Assembly: GCA_965199945.1 (NCBI GenBank)
Contig: OZ241354.1
Coordinates: 1,798,001 to 1,862,000, forward strand
Length of the DNA: 64,000 nt
Reading direction: 5' to 3'
DNA from: VXYL01 sp965199945
Lineage (GTDB): Bacteria > Pseudomonadota > Gammaproteobacteria > Pseudomonadales > Azotimanducaceae
In this document: piece by piece, positions 8,362 to 17,349 of the stretch
Layout: every line of letters begins with the position of its first letter
How positions within the stretch are numbered: the stretch's first letter is position 1
Notes under the pieces: model-generated
Seen by the model: only the letters and a program-made list of their open reading frames with translations
Told to the model about the DNA's origin: nothing
The model's database searches: none
Program-made: the position numbers and the translations under genes

Positions 8362-9647
8362 AACGCCGCGCGCTGCTCAAGGGCGCCGTCGCGGCCGGGG
8401 CGATGGCCGGCGGCTTTCGCCTGCCGCTCGTCCACGCCGCCGACCACCGCGGCAAGTTCCTCGTCTGCGTTCAGGCCGACGGCGGCTGGGACCCCACCAG
8501 CTTCTGCGACCCCAAGCCGAACGTGCGCGGCGAGCGCACCATCAACCACTGGGCGATGTCGCAGGAGGTCGGGGAGGCCGGCCGCCTCGCCTTCGCCCCG
8601 TTCGCGCGCAACGAGGCGTTCTTCAAGAAACACCATCGGCGGATGCTGGTGGTCAACGGCGTGGATGCGGAGACCAACTCGCACACCGTCGGGGTGGTGC
8701 ACAACTGGAGCGGGCGCGCCTCGGAGGGTCATCCGAGCCTCACCGCCCTGCTCGCCGCCGAACACGGCAATGGCCTGGCGGTGCCCTACTTGAGCTTCGG
8801 CGGCTATTCGGAGACCGGCGGCGCGGTGCGTTTCGCGCGCATCGGCGAGCCGGGGCTGGTGCGCCGCATCGCCGCCCCGGCAGAGTCGTGGGAACCCGAC
8901 GAGCCGCCGTTCTTCGACGCCGACGACTGGGCGACCTTGGAGCGCTATGGACGCGCCCGCGCAGAGCGATCCATGGCCGCCGACGGACGCCTGCCTAGGG
9001 AACAGAGAGCGCGGGAGTTCTACCGTTCCTCGCTCGCCACCGAGGGCCTGCGCGCCTTCGCCGCAGCCCTGCCCGCGGACGACCAGCTGGAGCAGACGAC
9101 GAGCTACGCCGGCGAGACGACCACCTACTACAGCTCCCTGCGCCGTCAAGCGCAGTTGGCCGTGCTGGCCTTCAAGACCGGCGTCGCGGTGAGCGCCGAT
9201 CTTTGGCAATGGGGCTTCGACACCCACGACCACCACGACGGCGACCACGCCTGGCTGCTCGGCAATCTCACCGACGCGGTGGACTTCCTGTGGGAATACG
9301 CGGCGCAGCACGGCGTGGCGGACCGCCTCGTCGTGGTGATGGGCTCGGACTTCGGACGCACCAACCACTACAACTCCGCCGCCGGCAAGGACCACTGGCC
9401 CATCGGCAGCGTGGTGGTGATGCAGGAGGGCCAGCCATGGACGAATCGCGCATTGGGCGAGACCGACCCGCTGCATCGCGCACTGCGAATCAACCCGCAG
9501 ACGCTCGAACGCGACGACGCCCACGGCACGCGCCTGCGCCCGGCGCACGTCCACAAGGCGCTGCGCAGGCTCCTCGGCGTGGACGGCACGGCGACCGCGC
9601 AACGCTTTCCGTTCGCCAACGTCGAGGACTTCCGCCTCTTCGGCTAG
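8358..9647 (+). CDS. DUF1501 family protein, Tat-exported
   Basis: The 429-residue protein begins MKRRALLKG, a twin-arginine-type signal, and has an Ala/Gly-rich hydrophobic core before the likely cleavage site HAADH. DUF1501 proteins belong to the alkaline phosphatase/sulfatase-like superfamily. The family hallmarks are visible: VVVMGSDFGRTNHYNSAAGK followed by DHWPIGSVVVM, an early QADGGWDPT segment, and WGFDTHDHHD. The ATG overlaps the stop of the DUF1592-like gene, and the two are probably secreted and work together. In better-known genomes these pairs are linked to polysaccharide or sulfated-glycan use, but direct activity is not established. Confidence 0.85.
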   Translation: MKRRALLKGAVAAGAMAGGFRLPLVHAADHRGKFLVCVQADGGWDPTSFCDPKPNVRGERTINHWAMSQEVGEAGRLAFAPFARNEAFFKKHHRRMLVVNGVDAETNSHTVGVVHNWSGRASEGHPSLTALLAAEHGNGLAVPYLSFGGYSETGGAVRFARIGEPGLVRRIAAPAESWEPDEPPFFDADDWATLERYGRARAERSMAADGRLPREQRAREFYRSSLATEGLRAFAAALPADDQLEQTTSYAGETTTYYSSLRRQAQLAVLAFKTGVAVSADLWQWGFDTHDHHDGDHAWLLGNLTDAVDFLWEYAAQHGVADRLVVVMGSDFGRTNHYNSAAGKDHWPIGSVVVMQEGQPWTNRALGETDPLHRALRINPQTLERDDAHGTRLRPAHVHKALRRLLGVDGTATAQRFPFANVEDFRLFG

Positions 9648-9735
9648 GCGCAATCGTCGCCAGCATTAAGCGTTCCTTCTCAACAAGCCCCTTTGGCACT
9701 ACAGTGTGCCGACCTGCCGCTGTTTGGAGACCTCC

Positions 9736-10071
9736 ATGATCTTCGAGATCCGCAACTACCACTACGAACCGAGCGCCATGGCCGCCTACCGGGAATGGGC
9801 GGTGGACAAGGCGCTGCCCTACATCCGCGCCAACCTCGACCTGGTGGGGTTCTGGATCAACATCGACGAACCGGCCCAGGTGGGCGGCAAGCCGCTCGAC
9901 GATCTCGGCTCGGCGACGGTGACGTGGATCATCCGCTGGGAGGACGTCGAAACCCGCCATCGCGTGATGGGCGACGTCTTCGGCAGCGACGAGTGGAAGG
10001 GAATCATGGCGGCGAACCCGGGCCAGGAGAACTACCACCGCACCGAGGCGAAGTTCGCGGAAGCGCTCTGA
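9736..10071 (+). CDS. NIPSNAP family protein
   Basis: This 111-residue protein shows the dimeric alpha/beta-barrel ferredoxin-like pattern of NIPSNAP proteins. It opens with MIFEIRNYHYEPS, has an aromatic-rich VGFWIN strand, and includes an IIRWEDVETRHRVM segment before an SDEWK helix, matching the family's WxxxxxR.......W pattern. The ATG at 9736 follows a GGAGA ribosome-binding site by 5 bases. NIPSNAP proteins in bacteria are often associated with aromatic or fatty-acid catabolism, but their enzymatic role is poorly defined. It is probably separately transcribed, lying 88 bp after the DUF1501 gene. Confidence 0.8.
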   Translation: MIFEIRNYHYEPSAMAAYREWAVDKALPYIRANLDLVGFWINIDEPAQVGGKPLDDLGSATVTWIIRWEDVETRHRVMGDVFGSDEWKGIMAANPGQENYHRTEAKFAEAL

Positions 10072-10102
10072 GGGATCGAACGGGGCCGGGGAACTGTCGA
10101 GG

Positions 10103-10723
10103 CTACAACGGTCCGGGACCTTCGCTTCCGCCGAGAAGCCAGCGGATCATTGGCAGATGCTGGCGGCCTAGGAAGAGCTGATCCGCGACCAGATAGGCGG
10201 GCACGGAATGGACGCCGCGTTCGGAGAGGGAGGCCCGCTCTTCAGCGTGCTTCGCCTGCAGCGCGTCTTCGGAGTCTTCGGACATCGGCTTGCCGCCAAC
10301 CTCCGCGAGCGCCGCGTTCAACGCTTCGCGCTCGCCGATATCCAGCCGCCCGCCCCAGAACTCGCGGAACACTTGTTCCACGAAGGCCCGCGCCACGCCG
10401 TCGCCGCGGGCTTGCAGGCAGGCGAGGCTGGCGAGACGGGAATCGACGCCCACGGCGTCGCGGCGCACGTCCAGCCCTTGCGCCTTTGCATAGCGGGCGA
10501 AGTCCGCGGCCTGGTATTCGGCGCGCACCCGGGCATGGCGTTCGGCGACGGTCTCGCCCTCCTTGGGCTGGGGAACTCCTCGCGGCGCTTCCGTCGGGAA
10601 CGGACGCCACTCGATGGCAACGCCCAAGTCGTCGACGAGCGCCAACGTCGGCTTCAACGCCAAGAGCGACGCCGTGCTGGCGAAATCAAAGGCGAACTCG
10701 ATCACGGGCGAGTCGGGGCGCAT
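10103..10723 (-). CDS. DsbA-like / 2-hydroxychromene-2-carboxylate isomerase family protein A
   Basis: This 206-residue protein has the DSBA-thioredoxin fold with a helical insertion. It begins IEFAFDFASTASLLALKPTL and ends with RGVHSVPAYLVADQLFLGRQ HLPMIRWLL, where the cis-Pro loop (VPAYLV) and the F-x-G-R/Q turn are diagnostic. It lacks a CxxC pair at the usual thioredoxin active site; the Ser-containing N-terminal phrase is typical of the glutathione-dependent HCCA isomerases. The ATG at 10723 lies 4 bp past the upstream gene's stop and fits the N terminus of homologues. Together with the upstream paralogue it forms a two-gene operon, probably for glutathione-dependent isomerisation or conjugation of aromatic ring-cleavage products. 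Confidence 0.75.
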   Translation of the reverse strand: MRPDSPVIEFAFDFASTASLLALKPTLALVDDLGVAIEWRPFPTEAPRGVPQPKEGETVAERHARVRAEYQAADFARYAKAQGLDVRRDAVGVDSRLASLACLQARGDGVARAFVEQVFREFWGGRLDIGEREALNAALAEVGGKPMSEDSEDALQAKHAEERASLSERGVHSVPAYLVADQLFLGRQHLPMIRWLLGGSEGPGPL

Positions 10724-10727
10724 CGCG

Positions 10728-11402
10728 TCACTCGAACCGGTCGTAGGCGACGTCCGGCGGCGGCCCGGCGCGACCGCCAAGCAGCCAGCGCACCATCGGC
10801 AAGTGCTCGCGCCCGAAGAAGATCTCGTCTTCGACCACGTAGGTGGGCACGCCGAAGACACCGCACGGATGCAGCCGTTCCTGCAGCGCATCGTGGGCGC
10901 TGCGCCCTTCGCCGGCCGCGTAGCGCAAGTAGCCGGCGGCGTCGCCGCCTGCTTCGCCCACCGCTTCGGACACCGCCTCGGCGCTCTCGACGTCGATGTC
11001 GCGCAGCCAGAAGCGGTGGTAGACGACGTCCATGTAGCGTCGCAGCACGGCTCTGTCGGAGCGCGTCCACAACATGCCGATGGACGCCAGGGACGAATCC
11101 CATACCTTCCTCGGGCCGTAGACCTTGATGTCCTTCAGCCGCGCGTAGCGCTTGGCGTCCATGTAGGCGTAGCGCACGCCCTGCCACTGGCGCGGCGTGC
11201 GGTTCTGTTCGGTCACGCGACCGGTGGCGTCCACCTTCGCGGAGCCAAGGAAGCTGGGGATGTTCAGCGTCAGCGGCCGCCAATCGATCTCGATGCCGAA
11301 GTCGGCCTCCAGCTGCCACGTGGGGTCCTTCGCCAAGTAGGCGTAGGGACTCTTGAAGTCCATGTAGACGATCAGCGGCGAGTTGGATTGCAGCGGATGC
11401 AT
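10728..11402 (-). CDS. DsbA-like / 2-hydroxychromene-2-carboxylate isomerase family protein B
   Basis: This 224-residue DsbA-family protein begins LIVYMDFKSPYAYLAKDPTW, the canonical HCCA-isomerase N terminus (DF.SPY.YLA). Its C-terminal half has GVFGVPTYVVEDEIFFGREH, including the cis-Pro loop. Ser-Pro-Tyr replaces the thioredoxin Cys, as in glutathione-S-transferase kappa-type enzymes. HCCA isomerases catalyse glutathione-dependent cis-trans isomerisation in naphthalene-type degradation. The gene precedes its paralogue with a 4-bp gap. The two share the tail F.GREHLPM.RWLLGG, so they arose by duplication. Substrate unknown. Confidence 0.8.
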   Translation of the reverse strand: MHPLQSNSPLIVYMDFKSPYAYLAKDPTWQLEADFGIEIDWRPLTLNIPSFLGSAKVDATGRVTEQNRTPRQWQGVRYAYMDAKRYARLKDIKVYGPRKVWDSSLASIGMLWTRSDRAVLRRYMDVVYHRFWLRDIDVESAEAVSEAVGEAGGDAAGYLRYAAGEGRSAHDALQERLHPCGVFGVPTYVVEDEIFFGREHLPMVRWLLGGRAGPPPDVAYDRFE

Positions 11403-11530
11403 CGGCGCACTCGTGGCTTGCGGGCAGCGTCAAGCATACGACAACGACGCTGAACGAGGGCGCGGACGGGACGCGGTAGAATCGCCTCGCGCCAACCGGC
11501 GCTGCCCGGAAAAAGCAAACAGGAGCCAGG

Positions 11531-13081
11531 ATGAGCTGGAAGAAGGAAGTCGGCGAGCTCGAGCAGCAGGTGGCCTTCGCGCAGGAAATGGGCGGTGCGG
11601 AGAGCGTCGCCTTCCACCATTCGCGGGGGCGGCTGACCGTTCGGGAACGGGTCGCGCTGCTCGAAGACCCCGGCACGTTCCACGAAATCGGCGCCATCGC
11701 CGGCACGGCCAGCTGGGACGGCGACGCCGTGGCCAGCTTGAAGCCGGCCAACTCCGTGGCGGGGACGGTACACGTCCACGGTCGCAAGGTGGCGTTCTCA
11801 GGCGGCGACTTCACGATTCGCGGCGGCGCCGCCGATGCCGCGGTCGGCAACAAGGGCGGCTTCGCCGAGCGCTTCGCCCTCGAAGCGCGCATTCCCTACG
11901 TGCGGCTGCTCGACGCCACGGGGGGCAGCGTGCGGACCTTCGAGCAGATGGGGCGCACCTATCTGCCCGGCAACTCCGGCACCGGCCTTTCCGCCGAGCT
12001 CATGCAATACGTCCCGGTGGTCTCCGCGGTGCTCGGCTCGGTGGCTGGCTTGCCGGCGGTGCAGGCGTGCCTGTGCCACTTCAACGTCATGGTGCGGGGC
12101 ACCAGCCAGGTGTTCGTCGCCGGCCCGAAGGTGGTCGAACAGGCGACCGGGCAATCCATCACCAAGGAGGAGCTTGGCGACGAGCGCATTCAGGTGAAGA
12201 ACGGCGTCGTCATGAATCTGGCGGAAGACGAAGCCGATGCGCTTGCCCAAGTGCGGCGCTTCCTCTCCTATTTGCCGGCGAACGTCTACGAGGCGCCGCC
12301 GGTCGCCGAGGCGACGGACGACCCGCAGCGCCGCGACGAGTCGCTGCTTTCCGCCGTGCCCCGGGAACGCCGCCGCATCTACGAGCCGCGCAAAATCCTC
12401 GACGCCGTGCTGGACCGCGGCAGCTTCTTCGAGATGGGGCCGTACTACGGGCGAGCGCGGGTCACCGGCCTCGCGCGGCTGAACGGCCACCCGGTCGGCG
12501 TCATGGCCAACCATCCCAAGTTCAACGGCGGCTCGATGGACATCGCCGCCGGCGAGAAGACCATCCGCCTCATCGAGCTCTGCGACACCTTCCATCTGCC
12601 GTTGGTGTACTTCGCCGACGAACCTGGATTCTCCGTCGGCAAGCCGCAGGAGGAACTCGGCATCGTGCGCGCCGGAGCGCGCATCGTCACCACCCTGACG
12701 CAGAGCCGCACGCCCTACGTCTGCATCGTGCTGCGGCAGCTCTACGGGGTCGCCGGCGGCCTGCACCAGCGCGGCACGGGGCTGTACCGCCGCTACTGCT
12801 GGCCATCGACCCACGGCGGCTCGATGCACATCGAAGGGGGCGCGGCGATTGCCTACAAGCGCGAGATCGAGAGCGCGGAAGATCCGGAGGCGAAGCGGCA
12901 GGAAATCGAAGCGCGGTTGCAGGCGATTTCCTCGCCCTTCCGCAATGCCCACGCCTTCGGCATCGAAGAGATCATCGATCCGCGCGACACCCGGCCGCTG
13001 CTGGTGGACTTCATCGACGACGCGCAACGGGTGATTGCGACGCAGCTAGGCCCTGGCAGCGGCCCAAGCTATCGTCCCTAA
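11531..13081 (+). CDS. Acyl-CoA carboxylase carboxyltransferase subunit (PccB/AccD-like)
   Basis: The 516-residue length and sequence fit the biotin-dependent carboxyltransferase beta subunits. Visible family landmarks are RLTVRERVALLEDPGTFHEI, GGDFTIRGGAADAAVGNKGG, an acyl-CoA-binding region with LDATGGSVRTFEQMG, and the C-terminal domain with VGVMANHPKFNGGSMD and FADEPGFSVG. Such subunits transfer CO2 from carboxybiotin to propionyl-, methylcrotonyl- or other acyl-CoAs. The start is set by AGGAGCC 5-10 bases upstream of the ATG. The biotin-carboxylase partner is not in the window. A methylmalonyl-CoA decarboxylase role is a less likely alternative. Confidence 0.85.
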   Translation: MSWKKEVGELEQQVAFAQEMGGAESVAFHHSRGRLTVRERVALLEDPGTFHEIGAIAGTASWDGDAVASLKPANSVAGTVHVHGRKVAFSGGDFTIRGGAADAAVGNKGGFAERFALEARIPYVRLLDATGGSVRTFEQMGRTYLPGNSGTGLSAELMQYVPVVSAVLGSVAGLPAVQACLCHFNVMVRGTSQVFVAGPKVVEQATGQSITKEELGDERIQVKNGVVMNLAEDEADALAQVRRFLSYLPANVYEAPPVAEATDDPQRRDESLLSAVPRERRRIYEPRKILDAVLDRGSFFEMGPYYGRARVTGLARLNGHPVGVMANHPKFNGGSMDIAAGEKTIRLIELCDTFHLPLVYFADEPGFSVGKPQEELGIVRAGARIVTTLTQSRTPYVCIVLRQLYGVAGGLHQRGTGLYRRYCWPSTHGGSMHIEGGAAIAYKREIESAEDPEAKRQEIEARLQAISSPFRNAHAFGIEEIIDPRDTRPLLVDFIDDAQRVIATQLGPGSGPSYRP

Positions 13082-13114
13082 ACCTCAGCGCACGGACTGA
13101 AGCACAGCACCGGC

Positions 13115-13139
13115 CGAACGCGCGGCGCTCCGCGCTTCG
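13115..13139. terminator. GC-rich hairpin between converging genes
   Basis: A near-perfect inverted repeat lies between the carboxyltransferase gene and the oppositely oriented SDR gene: arms CGAA(C)GCGCGG and CCGCGCTTCG around a CGCT loop. It could terminate transcription from both sides. There is no T-run on either side, so it is not a classical intrinsic terminator. Confidence 0.35.
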
Positions 13140-13197
13140 AGCGAGGAGGCGAGAGCCGCCGAACGCGCTCTCGCTCTTTCCCGCCCTTGCCCGCGCT

Positions 13198-14082
13198 CTA
13201 GCCGCGCCGTCGCCGCGCCAGCGGGTCGAAGGGCGTTGCCGCGCTCATGTCCACCACCGTCTCGGTTGCGCCGGCCAAGTCGTCGTAGCCAGCTTCGAGG
13301 CCCAGCGACACGCCTTCGTTGGTGTAGGTCTGGGAGCGGGAGAAGCGTCCGCCGGCGGCGTGGATGGTGTGCGCCGACGGGGCGTCTTCGCTGCACATGT
13401 AGAGGACGGCCGGCGTCACCAGCGCCGGACTCATTGCCGGCGGCGGATTGGCCATGTCGATGGTCGAGCCGGGAACGCTCGCCGTCATGCGCGTGGCGGC
13501 GCCCGGCGCCAGACAGTTCACGCGCACGTTGTGCGACGCACCCTCGATGGCAAGGACGTTCATCAGCCCCAGCATGGCCATCTTGGCGGCGCCGTAGTTG
13601 GCTTGGCCGAAGTTGCCGAAGATGCCGGAAGTGGAGCTGGTCAACACCACACGCCCCCAGTTCTTCTCGTACATGATCGGCCATGCGAACTTCGTGACGT
13701 AGGCGGTGCCGCGCAGGTGGACGTCGATCACCAGGTCGAACTCGTCCAGGGTCATGTTCTTGAAGGACTTGTCGCGCAAGATGCCGGCGTTGTTGACGAC
13801 GATGTCGACCGTTCCGAAAGCCGCCACGGCGTCGTCCACGATGCTCTTGGCACCGTCGCGGTCCGAGACCGACGCCTTGTTGGCCACGGCCTGGCCGCCA
13901 GCGGCCTTGATCTCCGCCACCACCGCATCGGCCGCATCCGACTGGCCTTCGCCGTGGACGGAACCGCCCAAGTCGTTCACCACCACCTTGGCGCCGCGTT
14001 CGGCGAACGCCAGCGCATGGCTCCTGCCCAAGCCGTTGCCGGCGCCCGTGACGATGGCCACCTTGCCTTCGAAATCGCTCAT
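13198..14082 (-). CDS. SDR family oxidoreductase, hydroxyacyl-CoA dehydrogenase-like
   Basis: This 294-residue short-chain dehydrogenase has TGAGNGLGR (nucleotide binding), VNDLGG, an NNAG motif (VVNNAGILRDKSF), a catalytic Ser in LTSSTSG and the active-site pair YGAAK. The N terminus and the VNDLGGSVHGEG phrase resemble the dehydrogenase part of peroxisomal multifunctional enzyme type 2 and related bacterial 3-hydroxyacyl-CoA dehydrogenases. The ATG at 14082 is preferred over the in-frame GTG at 14091, because AAGGAG at 14093-14098 sits 10 bases before the ATG but only about 1 base before the GTG. It probably takes part in acyl-CoA oxidation with the neighbouring carboxyltransferase. Confidence 0.85.
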   Translation of the reverse strand: MSDFEGKVAIVTGAGNGLGRSHALAFAERGAKVVVNDLGGSVHGEGQSDAADAVVAEIKAAGGQAVANKASVSDRDGAKSIVDDAVAAFGTVDIVVNNAGILRDKSFKNMTLDEFDLVIDVHLRGTAYVTKFAWPIMYEKNWGRVVLTSSTSGIFGNFGQANYGAAKMAMLGLMNVLAIEGASHNVRVNCLAPGAATRMTASVPGSTIDMANPPPAMSPALVTPAVLYMCSEDAPSAHTIHAAGGRFSRSQTYTNEGVSLGLEAGYDDLAGATETVVDMSAATPFDPLARRRRG

Positions 14083-14178
14083 GTCGTCCACGCTCCTTAC
14101 GAGCTCAACCGCAAAGCGCGAATCTTAAACCATGCGCGCAGCCCATCGACGCCGCCAAAGCGCCGAATCCGCGATGCT

Positions 14179-15192
14179 TCAGCTATTGCCGGCGCCCAGC
14201 CAAGCGAGGAACTCGGCCTCGCTTTCACACGCGAGGGCCGCAGCGACGGCGTCGTCGATGGCGCACGTCGTCAGCCGCGCATCCGCCAGCAAGCTGCGCG
14301 AACACGGTATGCCGCGCGTCGCCAGCACGGCTCGCACCGCTTCGGCTTTGGCGCTGCCCTCGCCTTCGGAACGCCCGGCAGCGCGCGCTTGCGCCAGTCG
14401 CCGGCCGACAGGAGACATGTCCGCGGGCGCCGAGCCTTCCGGGCACAGGGCGCAGCCGACTCGCTCAAGCGCGGCCCAGGTGGCGTCGGATCGCTCCGGC
14501 TCGTTCAATGCCAAGTGAATCTCTGCGGCCGTCCAGCCGGGAAACGCTTTGCTCGCCTCCGCTTCGCGGTAGCAGGCGGATGTGCCGTTCCCTTCCAGCA
14601 CATGGATCGTCAGACCGGCGCGGCGTCGAGACCGCCGACCCTGCCACGGCGGCGGAACCTCCACCCAGACCTCCGGGAAGCGCCACCGCTCGTATTCGCG
14701 GAGCTTTCGCCGCCGCACATCCGTGGTGTGATCCACTTCCAGCACCACATCCGGCGGCGCATCCGCGCCGAGCACGATGGTTGGCGACGCCAAGGCCCGC
14801 GCTCGGGCGGAATCCAAGTAGATCGTCTGATCCGCCTCCATGGCGCGGATGTACCCGCCCATCGGCCCGCGTTCGTAGAATGTCATCGCGCCACCGCAAA
14901 CGATGGCGGCCCCTCGAACATCGGCGACGCGTTCGAGGAGCGCCGGCAGCTTGTGCGCGGGGTATTCGTGGACGATGGTGGGCCCGTCCCGCAGCGTCCA
15001 GGCGACGCCGCCTTCGGCATCCCAGTACTCGAAGCGCGGGCCGTCCTCCAACGCGGCCAGCTGCGCCGCCGTCATGGGCACGGCCTTGCAGCCGGGAAAG
15101 CCTGCCTCCGCGGCCGTCTGCCGCCGGCCGCTTCGTCTGGCGGGCCGGCGCGGCGGACGGGAAACCATGTAGACGGCGCGGGGTTCAGTCAT
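14179..15192 (-). CDS. Uma2-family (DUF820) PD-(D/E)XK nuclease-fold protein
   Basis: This 337-residue protein contains the Uma2 core: MTAAQLAALEDGPRFEYWDA, an aromatic strand region, then APPDVVLEVDHTTDVRRRKLR and YERWRFPEVWVEV. The D...EV pattern supplies the PD-(D/E)XK-type acidic residues (D in PPDVVLEVD). The Ala-rich C-terminal 90 residues (GRRLAQARAAGRSEGEG onwards) are helical, a common tail in this family. Uma2 proteins are often encoded in many copies in environmental genomes and are suspected nucleases, but function is not proven. The start is the ATG at 15192. An AT-rich 207-bp region separates it from the divergent monooxygenase gene. Confidence 0.75.
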   Translation of the reverse strand: MTEPRAVYMVSRPPRRPARRSGRRQTAAEAGFPGCKAVPMTAAQLAALEDGPRFEYWDAEGGVAWTLRDGPTIVHEYPAHKLPALLERVADVRGAAIVCGGAMTFYERGPMGGYIRAMEADQTIYLDSARARALASPTIVLGADAPPDVVLEVDHTTDVRRRKLREYERWRFPEVWVEVPPPWQGRRSRRRAGLTIHVLEGNGTSACYREAEASKAFPGWTAAEIHLALNEPERSDATWAALERVGCALCPEGSAPADMSPVGRRLAQARAAGRSEGEGSAKAEAVRAVLATRGIPCSRSLLADARLTTCAIDDAVAAALACESEAEFLAWLGAGNS

Positions 15193-15399
15193 GCGGGTAG
15201 AGTAGGCAGAGAGGAGCGTCTGTGCAACTGTTTTTTTCAAGAAAATCAGTATCGTACAGATATGTGCGAGGCATCTTCCGTATGGGCCTTAGAAACGAGA
15301 CGTGTACGCGGGCTGCCGAAGCAACGTGGCGGCACATGACCGCCCATGCCAGCGGTTTTCCGCTAGCATCCCCGCGCAACTGGCCACCCGGATATTCCA

Positions 15400-17319
15400 A
15401 TGCCCTCGACTGCCTCGGCAGACGCAGGCGACGGCTGGGCGGACGACGCCATCGAAGCCGCGCTCGCCGACGCCCATGTTCCTTCGCTCGTCAACGCGCT
15501 GCTCCACCTCACGGGCGACACGTCGCTGATCCGCGGCAACATCCGCCCGACCAGCCAGCTGTTCGGCGATCCCCAAGGCGGCGTTTCCCCCGAGGACCAA
15601 GCGGCGGTGCGCAAGCGCGCCTTGGAGGCGCTGAAGGCGCACCGCGACGCTGGCTTCCCGCAGCTGCCGCAGCCCTCGCCGGCGCTGGTGAAGGAGATGG
15701 TGGACTTCATCGTCGGCACGGAACTCGACCCAAGCTACGGCGAGTTCCTGATGTCGGAACTCAAGATCTTCGACGAAGACCCCTATGGCGTGTCCTTCGA
15801 CGGCGTGCCAGCCGAGACGCGGCGCCGGTTCCACGTGCTGGTCGTCGGCGCCGGAATGTCCGGGCTGCTCGCCGCCATTCGGCTGCAGCAGGCCGGCATC
15901 TCCTACACCGTCGTCGAGAAGAACGCCGATGTCGGCGGCACATGGTTCGAGAACCGCTACCCGGGTTGCCGCGTGGACAGCCCCAACCACACCTACTCCT
16001 ACTCCTTCGCGCCGCACGACTGGCCACAGCACTTCTCGCCGCAACGGGTGCTGCTCGACTACTTCCGGCGCATTGCGGACGAACACGGCCTGCGCGAGAA
16101 CATCCGCTTTTCGACCGAAGTGGTCGAGGCGCACTTCGGCGACGACGGCTTTTGGCGGTTGCGCGTCGACGGCCCGGCTGGCGAAGAGACGCTCCGCGCC
16201 AACGCGGTGATTAGCGCCGTCGGCCAGCTCAACCGGCCGAAGCTGCCGGACATCGAGGGCCAGAAGAGTTTCGCCGGCCCGGCCTTCCACACCGCCCGCT
16301 GGAAAGCCGAACACGACCTCGCCGGCAAGCGCATCGCCGTCGTCGGCACAGGCGCCAGCGCCTTCCAAACGGTGCCCGAAATCGCCCAAGTCGCGGAACG
16401 CGTAACGGTCTTCCAGCGCACCCCGCCGTGGGTGGCCCCGCGCGCCGAGTACCACGACGACATCTCCAGTGCCAAGCACTGGCTGCTCAACAACGTGCCC
16501 TTCTACGCCAAGTGGTTCCGCTTCTGGATGTTCTGGACGACCGCCGAGGGGCTGCTCGGCATGGTGCGGCGCGACTCCGGCTGGAACGAGACGCGCTCGG
16601 TGAGCGAAGCCAACGACCAGCTACGCGCCATGCTCACCGCCAACGTGCAGCAGATGGTCGGCGACGACGCCGACCTGTTCGCCAAGTGCGTGCCGGACTA
16701 TCCGCCGGCCGGCAAGCGCATGCTGGTGGACAACGGCCACTGGTTCCGCGCCTTGAAGCGCGACAACGTGGAGCTGGTGACGGACCCCATCGTCCGCATC
16801 AACGCCGACGGCATCGAGACCGAATCAGGCCGCCAAATCGACGCCGACGTGCTCATCTACGGCACCGGTTTCCACGCCAGCCGCATCCTCTTTCCCATGC
16901 GCATCCACGGCAAGGACGGCGTGGAACTGCGCGAGCGCTGGGGCGCCGATCCGCGCGCCTACCTGGGCATCGTCATGCCGGGATTTCCGAACCTGTTCTG
17001 CTGCTATGGGCCGAACACGAACATCGTCGTCAACGGCAGCATCGTCTTCTTCTCCGAGTGCGAAGTGCGCTACATCATGGGCTGCCTGCGGCTGCTCATG
17101 GAACGCGGCGACAAGGCGATGGACTGCCTCGCTTCCGTCCACGACGCCTACAACGAGAAGATCGACGCCGGCAACAAGGACATGGCCTGGGGCGCGGAGA
17201 ACGTGAGCAGCTGGTACAAGAACGAGCATGGCCGGGTGACGCAGAACTGGCCCTTCACGCTGCTCGAGTTCTGGCAGCAAACGAAAGGGCCCACGGCCGC
17301 CGACTTCACGTTTTCCTAA
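15400..17319 (+). CDS. Baeyer-Villiger-type flavin monooxygenase
   Basis: The 639-residue protein has the two Rossmann motifs of class B flavoprotein monooxygenases: GAGMSG near residue 150 (FAD) and GTGASA near 316 (NADPH). Between them is the exact Baeyer-Villiger fingerprint FAGPAFHTARW near residue 291 (FxGxxxHxxxW). An N-terminal extension of about 140 residues precedes the FAD domain, as in some cyclohexanone and cyclododecanone-type enzymes. Members insert oxygen next to carbonyl groups to form esters or lactones, using NADPH and O2. The neighbouring acyl-CoA enzymes could process such products. The ATG at 15400 was used; the upstream AT-rich gap probably carries its promoter. Confidence 0.9.
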   Translation: MPSTASADAGDGWADDAIEAALADAHVPSLVNALLHLTGDTSLIRGNIRPTSQLFGDPQGGVSPEDQAAVRKRALEALKAHRDAGFPQLPQPSPALVKEMVDFIVGTELDPSYGEFLMSELKIFDEDPYGVSFDGVPAETRRRFHVLVVGAGMSGLLAAIRLQQAGISYTVVEKNADVGGTWFENRYPGCRVDSPNHTYSYSFAPHDWPQHFSPQRVLLDYFRRIADEHGLRENIRFSTEVVEAHFGDDGFWRLRVDGPAGEETLRANAVISAVGQLNRPKLPDIEGQKSFAGPAFHTARWKAEHDLAGKRIAVVGTGASAFQTVPEIAQVAERVTVFQRTPPWVAPRAEYHDDISSAKHWLLNNVPFYAKWFRFWMFWTTAEGLLGMVRRDSGWNETRSVSEANDQLRAMLTANVQQMVGDDADLFAKCVPDYPPAGKRMLVDNGHWFRALKRDNVELVTDPIVRINADGIETESGRQIDADVLIYGTGFHASRILFPMRIHGKDGVELRERWGADPRAYLGIVMPGFPNLFCCYGPNTNIVVNGSIVFFSECEVRYIMGCLRLLMERGDKAMDCLASVHDAYNEKIDAGNKDMAWGAENVSSWYKNEHGRVTQNWPFTLLEFWQQTKGPTAADFTFS

Positions 17320-17349
17320 AACCGGCGCCGGGGCCGCTCGCTGGCGACT

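Noticed and set aside
11383..15339. 1318-codon plus-strand frame covering carboxyltransferase, SDR and Uma2 genes
   Set aside because: It crosses several well-supported genes on both strands and is Arg/Ala-rich noise.
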